64,000 nucleotides of DNA from Bacteroidales bacterium (GTDB lineage: Bacteria > Bacteroidota > Bacteroidia > Bacteroidales > JAGOPY01), in NCBI GenBank assembly GCA_017991835.1, contig JAGOPY010000001.1:62001-126000 (forward strand), written 5' to 3'. Each line of letters begins with the position of its first letter. The first letter of the stretch is position 1. The notes beneath the pieces were generated by a model. The model was not told the DNA's origin. It ran no database searches and saw only the letters and a program-made list of their open reading frames with translations. Shown in pieces: positions 46,411 through 53,921 of the stretch. A program made the position numbers and the translations under genes.

Positions 46411-49248
46411 CTCAGCCTGACAGGGAACTGGACAAACCAGGGAAATTTCATCCCCGGGCAGGGGAGCATAAGATTCACCGGCAGTTCGCCATCTGCCATA
46501 ACCACAAGCTATAATTCCATTACTAACTACCAGAGGAGCACCTTCACAAAAGGGATGACCGACCTGGCATCAGGTTATTCGACGGGACCCTCGGGTAACG
46601 ATGCAGCATCTAATGTGAATATCGGTTTTACCTTCAATTATCTCGGTACAAATTATACCCAGGCGCGGATCTGCACCAACGGCTGGATAACACTGAACCT
46701 GACCGGCTCGGCCTCAGCGACAAATGCAGATTTATTCACCACAACAGCCCCATCCACCACCCTTGCCCCCTGGTTCGACGACCTCACCGTGGATAACTCC
46801 ACATCCTTCATCCGTTATATAACGGAAGGGACCGAACCCTACCGGGTCTTTACAGTGGAATGGAAAACGGTGCCCACATACAGGAATAATGCAACTGCCC
46901 GGATCAGCTTCCAGGTGAAATTGTACGAAACCACGAATATCATCGAATTCCATTACGGTACACTGACCGCAGGGACGCATAGCGGAAGTGAAAGCGCATC
47001 GGTCGGACTAGAGGACGCAACCGGCGGAACGGGATATTTTATCGATGCTACTACCGGTTCCAACACCACGGGTATTTCCAACCTCGTCAGCACTACCCAA
47101 TGGCCAACGGTAAATTACCGTTTTTCCCCGCCGGTACAGAATTTCCATCACCTGGTCATCGATAAAACCAGTTCATCCCTCACCCTGGCCCAGAATGCCA
47201 CCATCAGGGGGAACCTGGAGATTACCGGCGGAGAATTCATCGGACCCGGCAATGTGAACAAGGAGTTGCGGATATATGGAGACTGGATCAATAACGGCAC
47301 ATTTACGCAGGGCGCCGGTACGGTGATGTTTTCCGGCTCGTCTGCTCAAACCATCGGCGGAAACACAGCCACGAACTTTTACAACCTTGTTTTCGGCAAT
47401 TCAGCCGGCTTCGCGCTTCAAAACAACCTTACTGCAGGCAATATCATGACCATGACGGCCGGCAATATCGACTGCGGCGCCGATACTTTGATACTCGGGA
47501 CTTCAACTTCAGCAACCGGCATATTGAACCGGACCTCAGGCCATATCGCGGGATGCTTCAAAAGATGGATTGCCGCCTCCACGGTAACACCGGTGGATTT
47601 CCCAACCGGGGCTGGCAACGCTTACCGCAATGCCCGGATCACCTTCACCAATAACACCGGCGGTTCGCTCACAGCCCGGTTCGAACCCGGCGATCCGGGC
47701 AACAACAGCGGATTTCCATTAACCGAAGGAGGTATCACGATCAACGAAAACAACCTCTACACCGAAGGATCCTGGACCCTCACTCCCACAACGCTTTCCA
47801 GCACAAACTACGCCCTGGAGCTCACCGCCGAAGGGTTTTCAACCATGGGGACCCCCGATGAAACGGTCAGGATTCTGAAGCGGACAGGAGATTCTGACCC
47901 CTGGATGCTCAACGGGACCCATGTGAACGGAACTGCTACGGTGGCCAAACGCGCCGGCCTCAGCGGTTTTTCCCGGTTCATCCTCGCCAAGCCCTGTAAT
48001 TTCAATATTTCCGGAAATATCACTTACTACAACCAGGCCAATACCCCGCTCACATCCGGGATTACCGTAAAACTTTACCAGAACGATACCCAGCTGGGTA
48101 CCGATTATACCGTTACCGGCGGAACCTACCAGTTCACCGGCCTGTGCCCGGGCACCTACCAGGTCAGGATCTCGTCGAACCGGCCGGTTGACGGGAGCAT
48201 CAACAGCACCGACGCTGCCCAGGTCAACTACTGGGGCGTCAATTCTTACGAAATCGAAAAAGTCAGGTTTTACGCCGGCGATGTCACGGGCGGCACTTAC
48301 TACATCAACAGCACCGACGCGCTTCGCATCCAGGCGAACTTTGTGAACGGCACCGCCTTCGACCGCCCCATCTGGACCTTCTGGAAAGCCGGCGAAACCA
48401 TCAACAGCAACAGCACCCCTTCGGAATCCTATGCCAGCGTGACCATCTCCGGCGGCGATATCACCGCAAACATCTACGGCTTGTGCACCGGCGACTTCAA
48501 CCGCAGTTTTATTCCCGGTGCAAGAAATGATGGCGAAAACCAGGTAGAAATGATCCACGACGGCGAAATATCCGTTATACCCATGCAGGAATTTGAGCTG
48601 CCGGTGCGGGTCGCCTCCGGATGCACGGTCGGGGCAGTTTCATTGGCTATGATTCTGCCTTCTGATCATTTTATTGTGAAAGACATTGTCATGATGAATG
48701 AAAATGGCCAGGCCGGCTGGGCGTTCAACGGCGATGAATTGCGGGTCGGGTGGTTCACGGCCGATCCGGTGCAACTGGCTGCCGGCGATAAGCTTCTCAC
48801 CCTCAAACTGATGATAAAGGATGTCCCCGGCATTCTTACCAATCTCCGGGTCGCCCTGTCTTCCGGTCTCCTGAACGAGCTGGCCGATGAGAATTTTTAT
48901 CCGGTCGATCATGCGGTCGTGGTTACCGATGAGATTTCAGTGAAAATGACAGGAATCAGCGACCCGGATGAGTCAGAAATGTTAGACCTGTCGTGTTACC
49001 CGAATGTGACCGGAGAAATGACCTCCATTGAATATTCAATCCCCCGGCAGGGCAGGGTAAAGCTGGAAATCAGCAATATTCCCGGTCAGAAAGTGGAGTT
49101 GCTTGCCGACCAGGTTCAAAAAAAGGGGAATCACAAATTGTCATATGATGTAACGGCGCTTCAAACGGGGACTTACTTCGTTGTACTTTCGTACGAAAGC
49201 AGCGGCCGGAACATGGTGAAGTCAGCTTTGCTGGTCGTTAGTCGTTAG
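46411..49248 (+). CDS. Downstream part of the broken gene: nidogen-like, dockerin-like, cohesin-like, T9SS
   Basis: This is in the same frame as 43792-46410. The first usable ATG is 46555, giving 897 residues, but homology to paralogues 1 and 2 runs back to 46411. Order: nidogen-like domain (IGFTFNYLGTNYTQARICTN), filament-like beta region with a TRPTSG-type VDFPTGAGNAYRNA segment, a Cna-B-like segment (ISGNITYYNQANTPLTSGIT), dockerin-like motifs INSTDAAQVNYWG and YINSTDALRIQANF around FYAGDVTG, YGLCTGDFNRSF, a cohesin-like module (FELPVRVASGCTVGAVSLAM) and a T9SS domain. The C-terminal half is paralogous to the gene at 6077. The last residues (LVVSR) and the stop are encoded by the TCGTTAG repeat at 49234. 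If translated alone from 46555 it would lack a signal peptide and stay in the cytoplasm. Confidence 0.72.
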   Translation, partial: LSLTGNWTNQGNFIPGQGSIRFTGSSPSAITTSYNSITNYQRSTFTKGMTDLASGYSTGPSGNDAASNVNIGFTFNYLGTNYTQARICTNGWITLNLTGSASATNADLFTTTAPSTTLAPWFDDLTVDNSTSFIRYITEGTEPYRVFTVEWKTVPTYRNNATARISFQVKLYETTNIIEFHYGTLTAGTHSGSESASVGLEDATGGTGYFIDATTGSNTTGISNLVSTTQWPTVNYRFSPPVQNFHHLVIDKTSSSLTLAQNATIRGNLEITGGEFIGPGNVNKELRIYGDWINNGTFTQGAGTVMFSGSSAQTIGGNTATNFYNLVFGNSAGFALQNNLTAGNIMTMTAGNIDCGADTLILGTSTSATGILNRTSGHIAGCFKRWIAASTVTPVDFPTGAGNAYRNARITFTNNTGGSLTARFEPGDPGNNSGFPLTEGGITINENNLYTEGSWTLTPTTLSSTNYALELTAEGFSTMGTPDETVRILKRTGDSDPWMLNGTHVNGTATVAKRAGLSGFSRFILAKPCNFNISGNITYYNQANTPLTSGITVKLYQNDTQLGTDYTVTGGTYQFTGLCPGTYQVRISSNRPVDGSINSTDAAQVNYWGVNSYEIEKVRFYAGDVTGGTYYINSTDALRIQANFVNGTAFDRPIWTFWKAGETINSNSTPSESYASVTISGGDITANIYGLCTGDFNRSFIPGARNDGENQVEMIHDGEISVIPMQEFELPVRVASGCTVGAVSLAMILPSDHFIVKDIVMMNENGQAGWAFNGDELRVGWFTADPVQLAAGDKLLTLKLMIKDVPGILTNLRVALSSGLLNELADENFYPVDHAVVVTDEISVKMTGISDPDESEMLDLSCYPNVTGEMTSIEYSIPRQGRVKLEISNIPGQKVELLADQVQKKGNHKLSYDVTALQTGTYFVVLSYESSGRNMVKSALLVVSR

Positions 49249-49265
49249 TCGTCGGCCGTTAGTCA
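49234..49265. repeat. TCGTTAG-type heptamer repeat at a gene end
   Basis: GTCGTTA units in a row, partly degenerate (GTCGTCGGCCGTTAGTC). The repeat supplies the codons for the last residues and the TAG stop of the gene ending at 49248. Related repeats are at 49281-49321 and 49825-49856. Confidence 0.7.
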
Positions 49266-49280
49266 CCACCTCCTTTGTCC

Positions 49281-49321
49281 AACTGCCCGACTACCTACTA
49301 CCGACTGCCCGACTGCCGACT
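49281..49321. repeat. GCCGACT/GCCCGACT-type short repeats
   Basis: About five units of 7-8 bases with the core CGACT or CTACT. The repeat covers the stop codon and last seven codons of the minus-strand gene at 49298. Confidence 0.65.
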
Positions 49322-49858
49322 GATCCTCCCCAGCATCTTCCTCCCGCACGTCTTCAGCGAGATCTCCCCTTCTTCCATGACGATCTCTATTGTTGCGGCC
49401 AGTTCCCGCATCAGGTCGGGTTCGTGAAGGCTCATTTTGTAGATCAGACCCATGGCATGGATCCGGATGGCCGGCGTATTGCGGGCATCCAGCAGCCATT
49501 CGAAGCAGGTATTCAGCAGGTGTCCCTGGTTGCTGATTCGCTGAATATCGATGAATTCGGCAAATATCTTCAGAAAGTTGCGGCGGACCCCGCCGATCTT
49601 TGACTTCAGCGTTTTCTCCACCGCTTCATCCAGGAAAGGATAGATGGCCTCCGGGTGCTTTTCGCAGTAAAGCTGGGCTACGCGCGCCGCCCGCATCGAC
49701 AGCGGGTACTGCTCCAGCCAGCATAGCGCCAGCAGGTCGCCGAAAGCTTCCGGTGTTTTCTCCAGCACATTCACAGCCAGGTCGGCTACGACTCGCTCGC
49801 TGCCCATTGCAAGAATGGTGGTAAGGTCGTTGGTCGTTGGTCGTCGGTCGTTAGTCAT
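49298..49858 (-). CDS. HEAT-repeat-like alpha-helical protein
   Basis: Up to 186 residues. The core (from about MGSERVVADLAVN) is all helical with short HEAT-like hairpins (FLDEAVEKTLKSKIGGVRRN, then IRIHAMGLIYKMS) and contains no catalytic motif that I recognise. Both ends are built from repeats: the first 17 residues (TNDRRPTTND) come from a GGTCGTT array, and the last residues (SRQSGSR) from a GCCGACT array. The native start is more likely ATG 49807. It is a cytoplasmic hypothetical protein of a type common in Bacteroidota. It is convergent with the surface gene ending at 49248. Confidence 0.7.
   Translation of the reverse strand: MTNDRRPTTNDLTTILAMGSERVVADLAVNVLEKTPEAFGDLLALCWLEQYPLSMRAARVAQLYCEKHPEAIYPFLDEAVEKTLKSKIGGVRRNFLKIFAEFIDIQRISNQGHLLNTCFEWLLDARNTPAIRIHAMGLIYKMSLHEPDLMRELAATIEIVMEEGEISLKTCGRKMLGRISRQSGSR
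49825..49856. repeat. GGTCGTT-type heptamer array
   Basis: Four to five units (GGTCGTT twice, GGTCGTC, GGTCGTT, AGTC). It provides the upstream ATG and first codons of the minus-strand HEAT-like gene. Confidence 0.7.
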
Positions 49859-49952
49859 GGATTGTTGGTCGGTTGTTTTTTAAGGAGATACCTGAAGAAT
49901 TGGTTGTTGTTCGCCGGATATGATCGCTATTCCTGTTATCAAGCAAAGAAGC

Positions 49953-50840
49953 TCAGAGCTTTCTGATCATTTCAAATTGCCGGCCTGTGGGTTCAATATT
50001 TCTGGAGGCTAAGAACCGGGTCATGGATTCACAGGAGATTTCCGTATTGATAATTTTCAGGACTTCACTCCGGTTACGCCCGATCATTTCCCGGAGCAGG
50101 AATGAACCGATCCCCTTTCGCCTGAATGGCCTGCTGACCGCAATCTGGGTCACATCCCCCGTAAGGGGCTCAAAAATACAATACCCTGCCAGCCGGTTTT
50201 CGTGGAAAACCCCCAGGCTCACAAATTCGCCGGCCGATCTGTTTATGGATTCAAAACTGTTCTGCCAGGAAGGATGAAAATCCCAAAATTCTGATGCGGC
50301 CACTAATTCATCTAGTCCTGTTTGTCGAACAGTGAAGGGAATATCCTGAATTAAAATCTCATCCCTGATTTCATTCGCATTCTTAATGAAATAGTTAAAC
50401 TCGCGGGTTATTTCAAATCCAAGATTCTTATACACCGATACCGCCCCTGTGTTGTGCTGCAGAACCTCCAGCAGGTATTGTTCAACGCCCTTTTCTTTCA
50501 AAAATGGGATGGAATATTCGAAGATCTTCGTAGCCAGCCCCTGTCCCCTGAACTCCTTGAGCGTTCCCGTCCCCGTATCATAGGCCGTCGGGATCCCGTT
50601 GAAAGTCCCGATGCCGTTCAGGGTAAAGGCCGTAATGTCATCTCCGTCGAACGCGGCAAACGACAACCCGGGATCGAAACCGCGCCTGTGCAACATTGCC
50701 ATTAACTGTGAACGGTTCAGCCGGATCTCGTAATCCTGAAAAGCCAGGCTGAAGGCTTTGTAAACAGTATCGAAACCGGTAGCACCGAGAGACCGCAATT
50801 CAAAAGATCTCTTTCCCGAATCAATATCACCGTTCATCAT
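49953..50840 (-). CDS. Tandem GNAT N-acetyltransferase
   Basis: 295 residues. Two GNAT folds: about 10-155 with the acetyl-CoA loop FRGQGLATKIFE, then YLLEVLQHNTGAVSVYKNLGF, and about 165-295 with ITQIAVSRPFRRKGIGSFLL. The double-GNAT arrangement is found in acetyltransferases of unknown small-molecule or peptide substrate. It is cytoplasmic and probably a single-gene unit, with 125 non-coding bases to the next gene. Confidence 0.85.
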   Translation of the reverse strand: MMNGDIDSGKRSFELRSLGATGFDTVYKAFSLAFQDYEIRLNRSQLMAMLHRRGFDPGLSFAAFDGDDITAFTLNGIGTFNGIPTAYDTGTGTLKEFRGQGLATKIFEYSIPFLKEKGVEQYLLEVLQHNTGAVSVYKNLGFEITREFNYFIKNANEIRDEILIQDIPFTVRQTGLDELVAASEFWDFHPSWQNSFESINRSAGEFVSLGVFHENRLAGYCIFEPLTGDVTQIAVSRPFRRKGIGSFLLREMIGRNRSEVLKIINTEISCESMTRFLASRNIEPTGRQFEMIRKL

Positions 50841-50965
50841 AAAATTATTTCCTTTTTTCTTTTTCCCTTTTTTCTGCCAAAATAAAACAAAGCCGGAAAA
50901 TACTCAAATCCTGGAGATAAATATACGGTGTTCTGCGTCGGGCTTAGTGGTTTTTGTTAAAGCTT

Positions 50966-51424
50966 TCAGGGAAACCTTTCTTTCAAGGCTTTTTCGCGGT
51001 AAGCAAAGATCCCTTCCAGCTGTTTCCTGATCATCAAAGCATTGGCAATGCTCCCGAGAAATCCCAGCGGCGGCTTGTACGAAACGATATCGGTCATCAT
51101 CACCCCGTTCTCATAAGGCTCAATGAGATGCTGGTGGTGCCAGAAAGCATAGGGCCCGGAACGCTGTTCATCGACAAAATATTGCTTATCAACCACCTGT
51201 GAGATCTCCGTCACCCACGTCATCGGAATCCCCATCAGCGGCCTGACTTTATAACTGATGATCATCCCGGCATACATTTTTTCCGGGAGGTTTTCAGAAG
51301 TGATGTCGAATCCCATGTATTCGGGGGTGATCTCTTTCAGGTTTTTAGGAGATGAGATGAAATCCCAGACTTCTTCGATGGAGGCCGGGACGAATTGTTT
51401 TTTTATGAGTTGATAAAAAGCCAT
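50966..51424 (-). CDS. SRPBCC (START-like) family protein
   Basis: 152 residues. Typical SRPBCC start (FYQLIKKQFVPASIEEVWDF, then SSPKNLKEITP) and end (a helix with IANALMIRKQLEGIFAYRE). The middle has the pattern WVTEI and GPYAFWHHQH. These proteins have a deep hydrophobic pocket and bind or modify lipids and other apolar ligands. No catalytic residue can be named here. A fragment similar to its codons is found at 51540-51581. Confidence 0.82.
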   Translation of the reverse strand: MAFYQLIKKQFVPASIEEVWDFISSPKNLKEITPEYMGFDITSENLPEKMYAGMIISYKVRPLMGIPMTWVTEISQVVDKQYFVDEQRSGPYAFWHHQHLIEPYENGVMMTDIVSYKPPLGFLGSIANALMIRKQLEGIFAYREKALKERFP

Positions 51425-51539
51425 TTTACTGTTTTGAGGAATATAACCACCTAACTTTCAATCCTGAACAATTATAAGTGGCCAAATGTTTAAAAAAAAT
51501 TTGAGATGTGGCTACTTATAATCTCTGTTTTTGAAAAAA

Positions 51540-51581
51540 TTCCGGTCATCATCACCCCGTTCTCAAAAGATTCAATGAGAT
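51540..51581 (-). pseudogene. Fragment similar to the SRPBCC gene
   Basis: On the minus strand this reads LIESFENGVMMTG, close to LIEPYENGVMMTD in the intact gene (about 51091-51129). The nucleotide match is about 35 of 40 bases. It sits six bases past the stop of the gene at 51587. It is the remnant of a second copy or the product of a partial duplication. Confidence 0.6.
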
Positions 51582-51586
51582 ACCTG

Positions 51587-52810
51587 TCAAGCCAGGAAAC
51601 GGCAGGCTTTATCGAATACCAGGGCAAAATCTTCATCGACCTGCCCGGAGTAAGCAACATTCACCGGGAAAGGGTTCTCGTGAAGATATTTACGGTCGAA
51701 ATCAACCTCATCGACCCGTATTCTGATGTCGCGGTAAGCCCCCTGCAGGGTGTTGATGATCTCAAACGACGGGACGACCTCGTCTTTTCTCAGGGAAATG
51801 GCATAAAACCACTTTTCGTATTTTTTCAGAAGCTCTTCGCGGAACGATCTCGATCTCCGGTAGTCGAGCATGGCATAGAATACCCGCCCTTCCGGGTGGT
51901 CGTCACGAATATAATGGTGCAGCAGATGGTCCTGGTCCAGCATCTTGTCGAAATGCTCGACCAGGAACGAGTACAGGGCAACATTCGCCTCACTGTCGAG
52001 AATGAACTTCGACACGGGCGACAGGCGGTTGAAAGCAGCGCCGCCGCAAAACAGGCAAACTTTCGTATCCTCGAAGTAGCCTTTGAAATTGGTCAGCTTC
52101 AGTATCTGTGCCAGGAACCCGCCGATGCTGTATGCGAAAATATTGAATTCAAAGTTCAGGTCGATATCGGGATGGCGTCCCTGCCTGCACTCCTCAATGA
52201 ACCGGATCATATCGTAATAGGTCTGCAATCCCGACCAGATAAACCGTTGCGGCATGGAATGCAACCGCATGCTGATCGCCACATTCGACAAAGTCGAGTG
52301 GATGATGTGGGGAAACCGCTTCCTGCGCTCTTCGCTGAGCCGGAACATCTCCCGCTTGCTGCTCCAGTATTTCGGCGCACGTTGCATGTGAAACGCGATG
52401 GGAAACAGCACCACGGCGCTCTGTGTCCCGCTGCAGAGCGCATAAGCCCAGGGCAGGTACTTTGTCCAGTCTTTTTCGTTAAATCCGTGAAACAGGAAAA
52501 TCACCTTCCGGCATTTCCCTTCGCCGGCCGGCCGGATTATATTATAATTAAACACCTGGTTTTCTTTTACTTCTATGTCTTTTATATGAACATCATCCCG
52601 GATGGTGCCCACATCGTTATAAAACGAAAAAGAAGTGGAAAGATGCTGATGGTGCTTCTCACAGAAATGATCCGGGTTCCCGGGCAGGATTCCGCAGGAG
52701 GAAGAAATGAACGGAAACTCATGAATTTCCGTTCCGTTATATGTTTTGTCTTTTTGTGAAGTTGAAAAGATAGATTTCAGCGTGTGATAGCTCTCGGTGT
52801 AGGTCATCAT
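51587..52810 (-). CDS. Alpha/beta-hydrolase-like protein (DUF6051-like)
   Basis: 407 residues. The oxyanion-type segment VIFLFHGFNEKDWTKYLPWA is followed by a long helical part and a nucleophile-elbow-like sequence FAYSIGGFLAQIL (A-x-S-x-G). A possible acid/His part lies near LDQDHLLHHYIRDDHPEG. This looks like a lipase or esterase-like fold of a Bacteroidota-specific family. The exact family name is from memory and the substrate is unknown. No signal peptide, so cytoplasmic. Confidence 0.7.
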   Translation of the reverse strand: MMTYTESYHTLKSIFSTSQKDKTYNGTEIHEFPFISSSCGILPGNPDHFCEKHHQHLSTSFSFYNDVGTIRDDVHIKDIEVKENQVFNYNIIRPAGEGKCRKVIFLFHGFNEKDWTKYLPWAYALCSGTQSAVVLFPIAFHMQRAPKYWSSKREMFRLSEERRKRFPHIIHSTLSNVAISMRLHSMPQRFIWSGLQTYYDMIRFIEECRQGRHPDIDLNFEFNIFAYSIGGFLAQILKLTNFKGYFEDTKVCLFCGGAAFNRLSPVSKFILDSEANVALYSFLVEHFDKMLDQDHLLHHYIRDDHPEGRVFYAMLDYRRSRSFREELLKKYEKWFYAISLRKDEVVPSFEIINTLQGAYRDIRIRVDEVDFDRKYLHENPFPVNVAYSGQVDEDFALVFDKACRFLA

Positions 52811-52865
52811 TTTCCGGTTAGGATAAAACAGGAATCATTCTTATCATGAAACGCCCGAAAAGGAT

Positions 52866-53174
52866 TTATATTTTCTCCTCCTCCACCACTTTAACTTTTG
52901 CGTAATGCTTCTTCCATGCGATCAGGAAAAAGCCCAGGCCATATACAGCCACGTTGAATACGCTCAGCGAAAAGATGCCCACACTGAATAACCCTACTGA
53001 AAATATCCCTGCGGAAAACATTCCGGCCGAGAACACGCCGGCGGAGAATTGTCCGGCAGAGAAATACCCAAGGGCAAAATCGCCCGCTTCACCCACATGG
53101 TAACCGCTTAATCCCAGAATAAGCCCGGTGGCCCCAAGGATCACTAGCGCTCCGATAATAATTGCATTTTTCAT
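52866..53174 (-). CDS. Small membrane protein with ten pentad repeats (FSAGx)
   Basis: 102 residues. A TM helix is at about 5-24. Then a phenylalanine (last a tyrosine) occurs at every fifth position from F33 to Y78: F33, 38, 43, 48, 53, 58, 63, 68, 73, Y78, mostly in the frame F-S-A/V-G-x. A C-terminal hydrophobic part and a basic/acidic tail (AWKKHYAKVKVVEEE) follow. The pentad spacing recalls pentapeptide-repeat right-handed helices but is more hydrophobic. The function is unknown. Confidence 0.7.
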   Translation of the reverse strand: MKNAIIIGALVILGATGLILGLSGYHVGEAGDFALGYFSAGQFSAGVFSAGMFSAGIFSVGLFSVGIFSLSVFNVAVYGLGFFLIAWKKHYAKVKVVEEEKI

Positions 53175-53329
53175 TTTTTTGTTTTTTAGGTTAATGAATA
53201 AAAATTTGATGGGGCAATATTACACTCATCCCGGAAGCCTGTAAAGGAATTTGGGATGAATGGAAGGATTTGTGACGAAAGGACTATCCCCGGGACGAAA
53301 TGGGCATAAACCGGGACAAAAGGGAAGAT

Positions 53330-53833
53330 TTATTGTGCCGGTCTTCCGCCTGCAGCGGCAATGTTCTTGCTGTTCTCGATAGATTGCAAAGCGAGATAAT
53401 TATCGCCAAACTTGGCCAGGTTATCCAGTTCCTTGTCGTATTGGTCGAAGTGCCGTTCTTCGTCATCGACCAGGGCTTCAAAGATCTTTTTCGTGGCGGA
53501 ATCGGCGTTTTTGGCACATTCCATGGCCCAGTTGTTATAGTCGATCGCGCTGTCGGTCTCCATCTTTGTGGCCAGCTCGAGCATCTGTTTCACATCGTGG
53601 ATCTTCTGCACATCATGTGCGGTTTTCATCTCCACTTCTCCCCGGAGGAAGAGGATTCGTTCGGCCAGGGTCTCCACATGCATCATCTCTTCAATGGCAG
53701 TGCGCTTGAATAGGTTGGAGATGAGGAAATACCCCAGGTCGTCGCAACGGAAATGGAAATACATGTACTGGTGAACGGCGGCCATTTCATCGGCAACGGC
53801 TTTGTTCAGTAATTCAATGCTTTTTTCTTTCAT
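53330..53833 (-). CDS. Ferritin-like (bacterioferritin-type) iron protein
   Basis: 167 residues from ATG 53833 (MKEKSIELLNKAV); a TTG two codons upstream is less likely. Four-helix bundle with E-x-x-H pairs: EMAAVHQY, EEMMHVE and DDEERHFDQY, as in ferritin/bacterioferritin diiron sites. It probably stores or detoxifies iron in the cytoplasm. The C-terminal tail is IAAAGGRPAQ. It lies just downstream of the AbgT gene, whose terminator separates them. Confidence 0.82.
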   Translation of the reverse strand: MKEKSIELLNKAVADEMAAVHQYMYFHFRCDDLGYFLISNLFKRTAIEEMMHVETLAERILFLRGEVEMKTAHDVQKIHDVKQMLELATKMETDSAIDYNNWAMECAKNADSATKKIFEALVDDEERHFDQYDKELDNLAKFGDNYLALQSIENSKNIAAAGGRPAQ

Positions 53834-53885
53834 GGTCAATATATCTTTAGGATTTGATTTATGCAGGGTGTAAAGATACTAAAAA

Positions 53886-53921
53886 AAAAGGGATGGCGTC
53901 CCTAGGGACGCCATCCCTTTT
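53886..53921. terminator. Perfect 36-base palindrome (GGGATGGCGTCCC family) at AbgT gene end
   Basis: A perfect palindrome, AAAAGGGATGGCGTCCCT followed by its exact complement. It overlaps the stop codon of the AbgT gene (53920-53922), has A/T tracts on both sides and should terminate transcription in both directions. The core GGGATGGCGTCCC recurs at 55517-55560 and 56251, so it is a dispersed element rather than a one-off terminator. Confidence 0.8.

Noticed and set aside
51506..52759. Plus-strand open frame of 417 codons
   Set aside because: It is antisense to the alpha/beta-hydrolase-like gene, which has coherent protein motifs; the plus-strand peptide is compositionally odd.
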